Source of the DNA: Lachnospiraceae bacterium
GTDB lineage: Bacteria; Bacillota; Clostridia; Lachnospirales; Lachnospiraceae
Assembly: GCA_017476665.1 (NCBI GenBank)
Contig: JAFUZJ010000039.1
Location: 1 to 47,771 of the forward strand
Direction: 5' to 3'
Length of the DNA: 47,771 nt
The position numbers and the translations under genes are program-made. The notes under the pieces were generated by a model that ran no database searches, was not told the DNA's origin, and worked only from the letters and a program-made list of their open reading frames with translations. The stretch's first letter is position 1. The number at the start of each line of letters is the position of its first letter. Below are positions 17,542 through 26,532 of the stretch, piece after piece.

Positions 17542-19629
17542 TCAATTCTGTTCTTCTGACAAAAGATTCTGCATATTCTTCAGGCTGATCCCCAATGTGG
17601 ATATATTGTGTAAAAGCGCCGTGGTCGTAGGCGGCACAATTCCCGCCACTCCCAACACGATCAGACTGCCGTTAAATCCCACAATCGTACGATAATTCCG
17701 ATGGATACGCCGCATCAATTTCGTGGACAGCCACCGCAGCGTCACCAGTTCATGCAGATCAAAAGCGCGAATGGTCACATCCGCTACCTCTCTGGCAATC
17801 TCTGCACCCTCTCCGATGGCAATGCCTACATCTGCCGTGGAAAGCGCCAGTGAATCATTGATCCCGTCTCCGATCATGATCACTTTATGCCCTTCTGCCT
17901 TGGCTTTCTCCACGTAAGCCGCCTTATCCTCCGGCAACACCTCGGAATAGTATTCATCCACCCCAACCGCTTCCGCAATGGCTTTGGCCGTACGCTCGCT
18001 GTCTCCGGTCATCATCACGATATGGGAAAAACCGTTTTCTTTCAGTTTGGCAATTACCTCACCGGCCTCTTTTCTGAGCGGATCGTCAATGCACAGAACA
18101 GCGGCAAGTTCCCTGTCAATGCCCAGATACAGCAGGGAACAGTCCGTTGGAAGATTGTCAAATAAAGCTTCTTTCCCCTGCGGAACAACACACCCCTCAT
18201 CTTCCATGACAAAATGATAGCTGCCGATCACCACAGGAATATTGTTGACGGTGGAGGAAATTCCGTGTGCCACAATATATTGCACCTTGGAATGCATCTC
18301 CTCATGCTCCAGATTCCTTTCCTTTGCCGCATTTACGACCGCCGTCGCTACCGAATGAGGGAAATGTTCCTCCAGGCATGCAGCCAGCCGAAGCAGTTCC
18401 TCCTCCGGCTTATCATGGAACGGGATTACCGCACGCACTCTGGGCTGGGCCTTGGTGAGGGTTCCCGTTTTGTCAAAAACAATAGTATCCGCCTCCGCGA
18501 TGGCTTCCATATATTTCCCGCCTTTTACGGTAATTTGATGGTTGCTTGCCTCCCGGATTGCAGACAACACAGATATGGGAATCGCTAACTTCAGCGCACA
18601 GGAAAAGTCTACCATCAAAACCGCCATCGCTTTTGTCACATTGCGGGTCAGCAGGTAAACTGCTCCCGTTCCCAGAAAAGTATACGGCACAAGAGCGTCT
18701 GCCAGATGTGCTGCTTTGCCCTCAATATTGGACTTTAGTTTTTCCGATTCTTCGATCATGGTCACAATGCGCTCGTAGCGGCTGCTGCCGCCCGCATTTT
18801 TCACCCGGATCGTCAGTTCTCCCTCATCCAACACTGTGCCGGCGTATACCGTGGCTCCCGGCAGTTTGCGCACAGGAAGCGCCTCACCGGTAAGGGATGC
18901 CTGGTTCACCATTCCTTCGCCTTCTGAAATCTCTCCGTCAAAGGGGATCAGATTGCCCATGTGAACGACAACTTCATCCTCCGGCTGAATGTCCTGCGTC
19001 GATACCAGAATCTCCTGTCCCGCCTGTTTTACCCAGACACGATTGACATTCAGCGCCATGCTGCGCGCCAGATCGCCAACGGATTTCTTGTGAGTCCACT
19101 CCTCCAGGATCTCACCGATCCTCAGTAGAAAGATCACGGAGCCGGCCGTCTGATAATCGCCTCTGATAACGGACACACCGATTGCAGTGGCATCCAACAC
19201 CGCTACCTCTATTTTACCCTTTGCCAGCGTTTGTATTCCCTGCCAGATGTATTTTGTCGCCCGCAAAACAGTGATCATATTGCGCACCGGAATCGGCAGC
19301 AAAAATCTTTTCGCTGCCCGCCTCACCACAGTCATGATCAGTTTTTCCCGATATTCGTTGTTTAATGCTCTGCCGGAGCACTGCAGATAGTATTCCGGAA
19401 CCTGCACTTCTCCCCATTCATAAGCCCGCAATGCAGCGAGCACCTGCTCTCTTTCGCCTTCATACCAGACCACTAAGTCTGCCGTATTTTCATACACTTT
19501 GACAGCACTGACGCCGAATTGGTTCTCCATATAATATTTTAGCGTATCCGCCTCCTTTGCACTCATCCGCTTACAGATGAGATGGACACGAATACGCCCT
19601 TTGATTTCATGCTTGATTATGCTTCGCAT
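17542..19629 (-). CDS. P1B-type heavy-metal ATPase with atypical metal motif
   Basis: A 695-residue metal exporter. Landmarks: an N-terminal HMA-like fold without a CxxC pair (residues 1-70), the actuator TGE (SLTGEALPVRK), the phosphorylation site DKTGTLT near 380, MTGDSERTAKAIA and GDGINDSLALSTADVGIAI. The metal-binding helix that is usually CPC in this class reads DFSCALKLAIPIS, keeping one Cys and lacking the proline. Metal specificity is therefore hard to assign; Mn, Fe or Zn are possible. The start codon overlaps the stop of the DUF6110 gene by 13 nt, so the two are translationally coupled. Confidence 0.85.
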   Translation of the reverse strand: MRSIIKHEIKGRIRVHLICKRMSAKEADTLKYYMENQFGVSAVKVYENTADLVVWYEGEREQVLAALRAYEWGEVQVPEYYLQCSGRALNNEYREKLIMTVVRRAAKRFLLPIPVRNMITVLRATKYIWQGIQTLAKGKIEVAVLDATAIGVSVIRGDYQTAGSVIFLLRIGEILEEWTHKKSVGDLARSMALNVNRVWVKQAGQEILVSTQDIQPEDEVVVHMGNLIPFDGEISEGEGMVNQASLTGEALPVRKLPGATVYAGTVLDEGELTIRVKNAGGSSRYERIVTMIEESEKLKSNIEGKAAHLADALVPYTFLGTGAVYLLTRNVTKAMAVLMVDFSCALKLAIPISVLSAIREASNHQITVKGGKYMEAIAEADTIVFDKTGTLTKAQPRVRAVIPFHDKPEEELLRLAACLEEHFPHSVATAVVNAAKERNLEHEEMHSKVQYIVAHGISSTVNNIPVVIGSYHFVMEDEGCVVPQGKEALFDNLPTDCSLLYLGIDRELAAVLCIDDPLRKEAGEVIAKLKENGFSHIVMMTGDSERTAKAIAEAVGVDEYYSEVLPEDKAAYVEKAKAEGHKVIMIGDGINDSLALSTADVGIAIGEGAEIAREVADVTIRAFDLHELVTLRWLSTKLMRRIHRNYRTIVGFNGSLIVLGVAGIVPPTTTALLHNISTLGISLKNMQNLLSEEQN

Positions 19630-19874
19630 TCTTCCGCTTCCGCTCTCTCTTCATTGATCTGCTTTGCCTCGGCATAGATGTCCTCAGCGTTTTCCTGTAT
19701 CCGGGTTGCCGTTTCCATCACGCAGTCCTTGCCGCGCAAAACCGCCGCAGTCACATGGGTGTAAACTTTCTTGGCGTCCTTGCTGGATAAAATTTTGATA
19801 CCGGCGGTTCCGAACAACACTCCCGCAGCAAAAATACAAGTGGATTTGGAATTGATCTTTTCAAAAAAACTCAT
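19617..19874 (-). CDS. DUF6110 family protein
   Basis: An 85-residue protein starting MSFFEKINSKSTCIFAAG. A single hydrophobic segment (about 10-30, AAGVLFGTAGIKIL) is followed by SSKDAKKVYTHVTAAVLRGKD and a Glu-rich tail. The family is found beside P1B ATPases in Clostridia and may assist them at the membrane, but its role is unknown. ATG 19874 has AGGAGCGTGAGGG upstream; a longer frame begins at 19937 with no family match. Confidence 0.7.
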   Translation of the reverse strand: MSFFEKINSKSTCIFAAGVLFGTAGIKILSSKDAKKVYTHVTAAVLRGKDCVMETATRIQENAEDIYAEAKQINEERAEAEECEA

Positions 19875-19966
19875 AACCCTCACGCTCCTGTTCCTTTGTG
19901 AAAAATGGATAAAATCTCTATTTCCATAGTACACCATTCCTCCGAACCGTGGAACAGGAAAGTGCG

Positions 19967-20488
19967 CTATTGATAATTTTTATCGCTAACAATATTACCT
20001 TTTCGAACTTCCTCCATATTTAAAATTCTCTGATTATCCGATCCCCGGAAAGCCAGCCGCAGATTCTTTCGTTCCTCCACAAACGGTCCGTCTACCAGCA
20101 CATCGATGTTCTCCAAGATCGCTGCTACCGCAGGCTCCGTCTTCGCCCGCAGGCTGAGTTCCGTCTCATACACCCCGCCGCTGTAGCACCAGATGTCCTT
20201 TCCGGGATAACGCTCCTTCACCTTACAGATGATCTTTGCCACCGTTTCCGCATTTGCAGGCTCAAAGGGCTCTCCGCCTAACACAGAGAGCCCCCTGATA
20301 TGATCCGGAGCGAGCGCGGAGAAAAGTTCCCGCTCCGCCGCCTCGTTCCATTCTGTTCCGTAGCTGAAATCCCATGCTTCCCGGTTAAAGCACCCTTTAC
20401 AGCCTCTGGTGCAGCCGCTGACAAAAAGCGATACCCTGATTCCGGGACCGTTTGCCACATCGGTCTTTTTGATACTTGCATAATTCAT
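19967..20488 (-). CDS. nrdG: Anaerobic ribonucleotide reductase activating protein
   Basis: A 173-residue radical-SAM activase. The cluster motif CTRGCKGCF is near residues 30-38 (CxxxCxxC pattern). It uses a 4Fe-4S cluster and SAM to generate the glycyl radical on NrdD. GGEPF and DIWCYSGG are further radical-SAM signatures. The start overlaps the nrdD stop by 4 nt (ATGA), the usual tight coupling, with GAGGG upstream inside nrdD. Confidence 0.95.
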   Translation of the reverse strand: MNYASIKKTDVANGPGIRVSLFVSGCTRGCKGCFNREAWDFSYGTEWNEAAERELFSALAPDHIRGLSVLGGEPFEPANAETVAKIICKVKERYPGKDIWCYSGGVYETELSLRAKTEPAVAAILENIDVLVDGPFVEERKNLRLAFRGSDNQRILNMEEVRKGNIVSDKNYQ

Positions 20489-22620
20489 AGATGCAATACC
20501 CTCGATTTGATTTCTTTTGTCTTGCCCGTATTCCAGAAATTCTCTCCCAGATAGCCGCAGGTTCTGCGGGTCACATTCATCTTGGCATGATTCTTATTGT
20601 GGCACTGCGGGCACTCCCACTCGTTATTGTCATTCACCAGAATTTCTCCGTCATAACCACACTCATGACAGTAATCCGACTTCGTATTAAATTCACCGTA
20701 CTGAATATTGTCATAGATAAATTTGATTAGCTCCTCTATGGCTTCCGTATTGTGCATCATATTGGGAATCTCCACATAAGAGATTGCTCCGCCCAGAGAT
20801 TTATTCTGAAATTCGCTCTCAAAGGTAAACTTCGTAAATGCATCAATCGGCTCACGCACATCCACATGATAGGAGTTGGTATAATATCCCTTGTCCGTCA
20901 CATTCTTAATCTCGCCGAACTTCTCTCTGTCAATTCTGGCAAACCGATAGCAGAGCGACTCCGCCGGAGTACCGTAGAGAGAAAATCCGATCCCCGTCTC
21001 CGCTTTCCATTTCGCGGCGGTATCCTTCATCCGATCCATCACCCGCAATGCAAACTCCTTTCCGTCCGGTTCGGTGTGACTGCAGCCTTTCATCAGCCAG
21101 GTGAGTTCGTAGAGTCCGATATATCCCAGAGACATGGTGGAGTATCCGCCCAGCAGGTACTTGTCGATCTTCTCGCCTTTTTTCAGTCTCGCGATGGCAC
21201 CGTACTGCCAATGGATCGGGCTCACATCTGAAGGGATTCCTAAAAGTGCCTTATGTCTGCACATCAAAGCCTCATAGCAGAGCGCCAGCCTTTCGTCCAG
21301 AAGTTTCCAGAATACTTCTTCGTCCCCTTTCGCCAAAATGCCGATCTGGGGCAGGTTCAGACTTACCACGCCCTGGTTAAAGCGTCCTTCCCACTTGTAA
21401 TTCCCATTCTCGTCTTTCCAGGGCGACAGGAAAGACCGGCACCCCATACAGGAAAATACATTGCCTTCATAATTTTCCCGCATTTTTTTTGCAGAGATGT
21501 AATCCGGATACATACGCTTGGCGGAACATTTCGCCGCCAGCCTTGTCACATCGTCATATTTACCGCCTTTTAAACAGTTATTCTCATCCAGCACATACAC
21601 CAGTTTCGGGAATGCGGGCGTCACATAAACCCCCTTCTCATTCTTGGTGCCCTGCAGACGCTGATTCAGAATCTCCTTGATGATCAGCACCGTTTCCTCC
21701 ACATAGGGATCCGTGTCATCAATATGCAAAAACAGCGTCACAAACGGAGACTGTCCGTTGGTTGTCATCAGCGTGTTGATCTGGTACTGGATCGTCTGTA
21801 CGCCTGCGCGGAGTTCATCCATCAGACGCAGCTCTACAATCCGCTTCTTGCTCTCTTCATCCAGGGATGTTCCAAACTCCTCATCCAGCTGATGCTTAAA
21901 CTTTTCACGGCTCTTCGCCAGATATTTCCCGAGATGCTTCACATTGACCGACTGTCCGCCGTACTGGTTACTGGCCACAGCCGCAATGATCTGGGTTGTG
22001 ATCGTACAGGCCACCTGAAAACTCTTAGGGGACTCGATCATCTTGCCGTTGATCGAAGTGCCGTTGTCCAGCATATCCCCGATATTTACCAGACAGCAGT
22101 TGAAGATCGGCTGGATAAAATAATCCGCATCATGGAAATGCAGCACGCCATTGTCATGCGCCAGTGCAATATGCTCCGGCAAGAGCAGACGTCTGGTCAC
22201 ATCTCTGGACACTTCACCCGCAATATAATCCCGCTGAGTGGACGCAAGTCTGGTATTCTTGTTGGAGTTTTCCTCCGCAAGCTCCTTGTTTTCATTGCGG
22301 ATCAGCTTCAAAATAGACTCATCTGTGGTATTGGATTTGCGCAGCAGACTCCTCTGATAGCGGTAAACGATATACTTCTTTGCCAAAATATACTTATTCT
22401 GCTTCACCAGACGCTCCTCGATCATATCCTGCACATGCTCAACGGCCAGTTTTTCTCTGTCCTCAGCAAGCACATCATCCAGGATCTCATCGATCAGCGC
22501 ATCCTCTGCTCTCTCCTGCTCCGCTACCTCTGCGTTTGCCTTTTGAATTGCCGCCACAATCTTTTCTTTCTCAAAAGGCACAACCCGCCCGTCTCTCTTT
22601 TGAATCATCGTAGCACTCAT
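20485..22620 (-). CDS. nrdD: Anaerobic ribonucleoside-triphosphate reductase
   Basis: About 711 residues. An N-terminal ATP-cone (MIQKRDGRVVPFEKEKIVAAI) gives allosteric control by ATP/dATP. The C-terminus carries the zinc-binding cysteines (CHECGYDGE and CPQCHNK) and the radical-site glycine loop RRTCGYLGENFWN. It reduces NTPs to dNTPs using formate or thioredoxin and is destroyed by oxygen. I chose ATG 22620 (MSATMIQKRD), about 11 nt after AGAGAGG; ATG 22629 is three codons earlier. Two NrdR-like boxes lie in its promoter region. Confidence 0.95.
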   Translation of the reverse strand: MSATMIQKRDGRVVPFEKEKIVAAIQKANAEVAEQERAEDALIDEILDDVLAEDREKLAVEHVQDMIEERLVKQNKYILAKKYIVYRYQRSLLRKSNTTDESILKLIRNENKELAEENSNKNTRLASTQRDYIAGEVSRDVTRRLLLPEHIALAHDNGVLHFHDADYFIQPIFNCCLVNIGDMLDNGTSINGKMIESPKSFQVACTITTQIIAAVASNQYGGQSVNVKHLGKYLAKSREKFKHQLDEEFGTSLDEESKKRIVELRLMDELRAGVQTIQYQINTLMTTNGQSPFVTLFLHIDDTDPYVEETVLIIKEILNQRLQGTKNEKGVYVTPAFPKLVYVLDENNCLKGGKYDDVTRLAAKCSAKRMYPDYISAKKMRENYEGNVFSCMGCRSFLSPWKDENGNYKWEGRFNQGVVSLNLPQIGILAKGDEEVFWKLLDERLALCYEALMCRHKALLGIPSDVSPIHWQYGAIARLKKGEKIDKYLLGGYSTMSLGYIGLYELTWLMKGCSHTEPDGKEFALRVMDRMKDTAAKWKAETGIGFSLYGTPAESLCYRFARIDREKFGEIKNVTDKGYYTNSYHVDVREPIDAFTKFTFESEFQNKSLGGAISYVEIPNMMHNTEAIEELIKFIYDNIQYGEFNTKSDYCHECGYDGEILVNDNNEWECPQCHNKNHAKMNVTRRTCGYLGENFWNTGKTKEIKSRVLHL

Positions 22621-22667
22621 GTCCTGCATTACCTCTCTGTTGGGATTTTATGGTTTAAAAACTTATT

Positions 22668-22715
22668 ATACCAGATTTTGTATGATTTGCTTTTTCTCAA
22701 AACTACATCTTGTAT
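22668..22715 (-). promoter_or_regulatory. Pair of NrdR-like boxes
   Basis: On the plus strand ATACCAGATTTTGTAT (22668-22683) and AAACTACATCTTGTAT (22700-22715) share the core C-y-A-s-A-T-y-TTGTAT. They are offset by exactly 32 bp, three helical turns, as in tandem NrdR sites. They lie just downstream of the nrdD -10 box, where a repressor would block the start of transcription. Confidence 0.6.
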
Positions 22716-22742
22716 TATACATGGTTATATTCTAAATTACAA
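22714..22742 (-). promoter_or_regulatory. Promoter of nrdDG
   Basis: TTGTAA (22737-22742) and TATAAT (22714-22719) on the minus strand, spacer 17 nt. The leader to nrdD is about 90 nt. Confidence 0.65.
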
Positions 22743-22761
22743 GCCTAAAATACAACGCAAA

Positions 22762-22789
22762 ATAAAAGAGACTGTAAAGCCTCTTTTAT
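22762..22789 (-). terminator. Intrinsic terminator after the uridine-kinase-like gene
   Basis: ATAAAAGAG (22762-22770) pairs perfectly with CTCTTTTAT (22781-22789) across a 10-nt loop; on the minus strand the stem is followed by TTTTATTTT. It starts 11 nt after the stop and separates the dgt-to-kinase block from nrdDG. Confidence 0.8.
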
Positions 22790-22799
22790 CGCACTGATA

Positions 22800-24458
22800 T
22801 CAAACATTAAAACAACTTCCTCCTGTGAACTCCCGACAGATTGAATTATTCGGCAGGCTCTCACTGGTCACATTCAGGAAGTAACTGAGGAACTTCAATA
22901 ACCGCTTTGCCTCATAATACTCCGCCGCATCCTTCGGAATCTGGAACAACAGCGGTTCCGCATACTGTTTTAATACAGCCAGCTCATAGACAAGCGCCGA
23001 ATTAAACATCACATCCGCATCCTCCTGGAACGGGAAAATATTCTCCTCCTCCCCTTTTCTCACAGACGGCCACATTTGGATCGTACGTCTTGCATCCGAT
23101 CCTCTGGTCCTGGCGTCACGCACCATCCGCCGCAACAGTCTTCCATCGGTAGTTGGAATTCGGTTGTGTCCATCAATATTCAGGGACGTCAGCGCACTGA
23201 TATAGATCTTAAATTTGCTCTCCTTGGGCAATGCAAAAGACATCTTATCATTCAACCCGTGGATTCCTTCCAGGACCAGAATGTCATCCGGTCCCAATTG
23301 CTTGTAGTCTCCCAGATATTCCCGCTTGCCGATCTTGAAATTGAAGGTGGGAAGTTCCACTCGTTCTCCTGCCAGCAACTTACACATATCTTCATTAAAC
23401 TGCTTGATATCGATTGCCTCCAGACATTCAAAATTATAGTCGCCGTTTTCATCTCTCGGCGTAAACTGTCTATCGACAAAATAGTTATCCAACGCGATCG
23501 GATGCGGTTTCTTCCCCAGCGTTCTCAACTGTACGGACAATCTGTGTGAAAAACTGGTTTTTCCCGAGGATGACGGTCCTGCGATCATGACAAACTTCAC
23601 ATTGCTCCGACTCACGATCTCTTTCGCGATCTCCCCGATTTTGCGCTCCTGCTCCGCCTCCTGCATCAAAATAAACTCATTCATGGAGCCTCGACATATC
23701 TCATCGTTCAGATCGCCTACATTTTCAATCCCGATCTTCGTTCCCCAGTCCTCCGATACCAGCATCGTCTCAAAAAGCTGCTTTTGTTCTTTAAAAGGTT
23801 CCACTTCCAGCGGATTGTTTCTGGTAGGCAGAAGCAGCATAAATCCCTTACCGTAAGGAATCAGGTCAAAATATTTTACATAACCCGCATTCGGCAACAT
23901 ATAGCCATAGTAATAGTCATAATAGCCGTCAATCTGATACAGGTTTACCTGAGAATTCATACGGTAGTGGAACAATTTTTCCTTGTCTTTCATGCCCTGC
24001 GTCCTGAAGATATCCATTGCTTCATCCAACGGACAAGTCTTCTTCATAAAAGGAGCACCGGCATCCACCAGTTCCTGCATGCGTTTTTTTATTTTTTCTA
24101 CATTCTCCGCATTGGCAGCAATCTTGTCGCCCGGATCTATGTAATACCCATGACCGATGGCAAACTCAAGTCTGCACTCTCGTGCAGAGGCTGCTCCGAA
24201 CACATCGAATACAGCTTTGAAGAACAGCATGGTCGCAGTTCTTACATAAGTCTTATGTCCCACATTATCCTTCCACGTAAAAAACGTGATCGTACAATCT
24301 CTGTTGATCTTTTTAAATAATTCTCTGATCCTGCCGTTTGCTGCCACTGCCGCGATCATATTATCATACGCCGGCTGATATTCCTTCACTACCGCTTCGT
24401 AAGTGGTTCCCCGTTCCACTTCTTTGGAGCCTCCGTCAATCGTAACCGTAACCTTCAT
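22800..24458 (-). CDS. Uridine kinase-like nucleoside kinase with TGS/ThrRS-like N-terminus
   Basis: A 552-residue two-part protein. Residues 1-70 (KVTVTIDGGSKEVERGTTYE) look like a TGS domain, followed by a ThrRS-like second domain (GHGYYIDPGDK). The C-terminal half is a phosphoribulokinase/uridine kinase P-loop fold: Walker A MIAGPSSSGKTSFSH near residue 293, then ALDNYFVDR and VLEGIHGLND. It probably phosphorylates uridine or a related nucleoside with ATP or GTP, but the fused regulatory-looking N-terminus is shared by a family whose substrate is poorly defined. It is the last gene of the dgt-dnaG-rpoD-trmK run. Confidence 0.85.
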   Translation of the reverse strand: MKVTVTIDGGSKEVERGTTYEAVVKEYQPAYDNMIAAVAANGRIRELFKKINRDCTITFFTWKDNVGHKTYVRTATMLFFKAVFDVFGAASARECRLEFAIGHGYYIDPGDKIAANAENVEKIKKRMQELVDAGAPFMKKTCPLDEAMDIFRTQGMKDKEKLFHYRMNSQVNLYQIDGYYDYYYGYMLPNAGYVKYFDLIPYGKGFMLLLPTRNNPLEVEPFKEQKQLFETMLVSEDWGTKIGIENVGDLNDEICRGSMNEFILMQEAEQERKIGEIAKEIVSRSNVKFVMIAGPSSSGKTSFSHRLSVQLRTLGKKPHPIALDNYFVDRQFTPRDENGDYNFECLEAIDIKQFNEDMCKLLAGERVELPTFNFKIGKREYLGDYKQLGPDDILVLEGIHGLNDKMSFALPKESKFKIYISALTSLNIDGHNRIPTTDGRLLRRMVRDARTRGSDARRTIQMWPSVRKGEEENIFPFQEDADVMFNSALVYELAVLKQYAEPLLFQIPKDAAEYYEAKRLLKFLSYFLNVTSESLPNNSICREFTGGSCFNV

Positions 24459-24486
24459 ATTGTTCCCTTCCCTTCTCTGAAACTAT

Positions 24487-25308
24487 TTATCGATACCAGT
24501 TTAGAGCCGCTTCCATATCCGCCACATCAGCTTCATTTTCTGCCAGGCTCTGCTCCAGCCGGAAATTACCGCCTTCCCCCCGATGCGCCAGAATTTCCTC
24601 CAACACATTTTCACTTGTTTTCAGACATTTTTCCAAATACTCTTTCAGCACCGGGTTTCGTTCTTTTAATAGCTGCTCCCCAAATCGATCAAACAACCTC
24701 TGATCTTGATTTCTGCAGTCCACGCCCCCCAGTCGCCCGTCAAATCCACCCAGTCTGCCGTTTATACTTCCAAAAGTTTCCGAATGGTCTCCGACTGGCT
24801 TTGCGCTCTCTTCCATTCCAGTCAATACGCGAAATGCAAAATAATACTTCCCGTCCCCGCACACAATGCGTTCCTGTGCGATCTTATAACCTTGTTCTCT
24901 CAAAAACACACGAAATTTCATCAGTTCCGACTGCGGCTGCAGGATCATCTCCGTAAACTCCCTTGTCACAGGCTCACTTTGCATCAGGATCTGCTGCATA
25001 AGCCTGCCTCCCATTCCTGCGCACACAAGCGTATCTGCCTCCCCCGGCCAATACTCCAACAACCCGTCCGAGAGCCGGGTCTCTATGTAATCTTCCAATC
25101 CGTAATCTGCAATATGCTCCCTGGCTGCCGAAAGCGGTCCCTGCCGCACATCCGATGCGATCACTCTGGGACTGATACCGCTCTGCACCAGATAGATGGA
25201 CAGAAAACCATGATCACATCCCACGTCTGCCACAGAATTTCCCGGCGTCACCAAATCCGCCAACATCTGAAGTCTTTCCGATAGCTGCACCTGCCGTCCT
25301 TCTCCCAT
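24487..25308 (-). CDS. trmK: tRNA (adenine(22)-N1)-methyltransferase
   Basis: The 273-residue protein has the TrmK start: LSERLQMLADLVTPGNSVADVGCDHGFLS, SAM motif I VADVGCDHG, IASDVRQGPLSAAREHI, and AGMGGRLMQQIL. It methylates A22 in tRNA, commonly essential in Firmicutes. An insertion after VLTGMEES contains a short tandem repeat (NGRLGGF-DGRLGGV), which most family members lack. ATG 25308 (MGEGRQVQLSERL) has GGAGAG 8 nt upstream; ATG 25326 would add six residues. Confidence 0.9.
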   Translation of the reverse strand: MGEGRQVQLSERLQMLADLVTPGNSVADVGCDHGFLSIYLVQSGISPRVIASDVRQGPLSAAREHIADYGLEDYIETRLSDGLLEYWPGEADTLVCAGMGGRLMQQILMQSEPVTREFTEMILQPQSELMKFRVFLREQGYKIAQERIVCGDGKYYFAFRVLTGMEESAKPVGDHSETFGSINGRLGGFDGRLGGVDCRNQDQRLFDRFGEQLLKERNPVLKEYLEKCLKTSENVLEEILAHRGEGGNFRLEQSLAENEADVADMEAALNWYR

Positions 25309-25348
25309 ATTCAATTCTCTCCACATCGATTCTGTCTTTTCACGTTTA

Positions 25349-26461
25349 TCAATCCAGATAATCTTTCAGTTTGCGGCTGCGGCTGGGATGTCTCAGTTTT
25401 CTTAACGCTTTCGCCTCAATCTGACGGATACGCTCACGGGTGACATTAAATTCCTTGCCCACTTCCTCCAGTGTACGCGCCCGTCCGTCATTCAAACCAA
25501 AACGCAGCTGTAACACTTTCTGTTCTCTCTCTGTCAAGGTTCCCAACACTTCCTCCAGCTGCTCCTTCAACAGGGTAAACGCTGCGGCATCTGCCGGTAC
25601 CGGAACATTATCATCCTGAATGAAATCACCCAGATGACTGTCCTCCTCCTCACCAATCGGCGTTTCCAACGAAACCGGCTCCTGGCTGATCTTGAGGATT
25701 TCCCGTACACGCTCCACAGGCATATTCATCTCCTCCGCGATCTCCTCCGGCGAAGGCTCACGCCCCAGCTCCTGCAGCAGCTGTCTGCTCACGCGAATCA
25801 ATTTATTGATTGTTTCCACCATATGCACCGGAATTCGAATGGTTCTCGCCTGATCGGCGATCGCACGGGTGATTGCCTGACGGATCCACCAGGTTGCATA
25901 CGTGGAAAACTTATAACCCTTTCTATAATCAAATTTTTCCACAGCTTTGATCAGACCCAGATTTCCTTCCTGGATCAGATCCAAAAACAACATACCACGT
26001 CCCACATAACGCTTTGCAATGCTGACAACCAGACGAAGATTTGCTTCCGCCAGACGCTTTTTGGCCTCCTGATCCCCCAGTTCCATACGTTTCGCCAGCT
26101 CGATCTCCTCCTCTGCGGACAGAAGGGGCACTTTACCGATCTCCTTCAGGTACATACGAACCGGGTCCTCAATACTGACTCCGTCGGGCACGGAAAGGTC
26201 AATATTCTCTACATCAACCTCATCCTCATCCGACAACATGATATCACTGTCAATGTCATCCTCATCATCAGAGATACGCAAAACATCTACATTGTTCTGC
26301 TCCAAAAGTTCCAGAATCTTCTCAAACTGCTCCTCCTCCAGCTGCATATCACTGAAAAAGTCATTAATCTCCTGGTACTCCAGTACATTCTTACGCTTCT
26401 TTGCCGTAGCAAGAAGCTCCTTCATTTTCTCGTCAAATTTCACCTGTGCATTTTCGTCCAT
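25349..26461 (-). CDS. rpoD: RNA polymerase primary sigma factor
   Basis: A 370-residue SigA. Region 1.1 is acidic ([12 protein letters not shown]), region 1.2 starts [13 protein letters not shown], region 2 has [32 protein letters not shown] and the -10 recognition helix [18 protein letters not shown], region 3 follows, and region 4 ends with [22 protein letters not shown], the -35 reader. It lies directly after dnaG, the classic dnaG-rpoD order. Confidence 0.97.
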   Translation of the reverse strand: MDENAQVKFDEKMKELLATAKKRKNVLEYQEINDFFSDMQLEEEQFEKILELLEQNNVDVLRISDDEDDIDSDIMLSDEDEVDVENIDLSVPDGVSIEDPVRMYLKEIGKVPLLSAEEEIELAKRMELGDQEAKKRLAEANLRLVVSIAKRYVGRGMLFLDLIQEGNLGLIKAVEKFDYRKGYKFSTYATWWIRQAITRAIADQARTIRIPVHMVETINKLIRVSRQLLQELGREPSPEEIAEEMNMPVERVREILKISQEPVSLETPIGEEEDSHLGDFIQDDNVPVPADAAAFTLLKEQLEEVLGTLTEREQKVLQLRFGLNDGRARTLEEVGKEFNVTRERIRQIEAKALRKLRHPSRSRKLKDYLD

Positions 26462-26532
26462 TTTGTATTCTTCCTCCCTGGAAACTGATTCCCTCTGTAT
26501 TTTTCAAGTCTGATTTGCACTTATTTTTAACC

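Noticed and set aside
21724-22797. A 357-codon plus-strand open frame
   Set aside because: It lies antisense to nrdD and its promoter region; composition fits a shadow.
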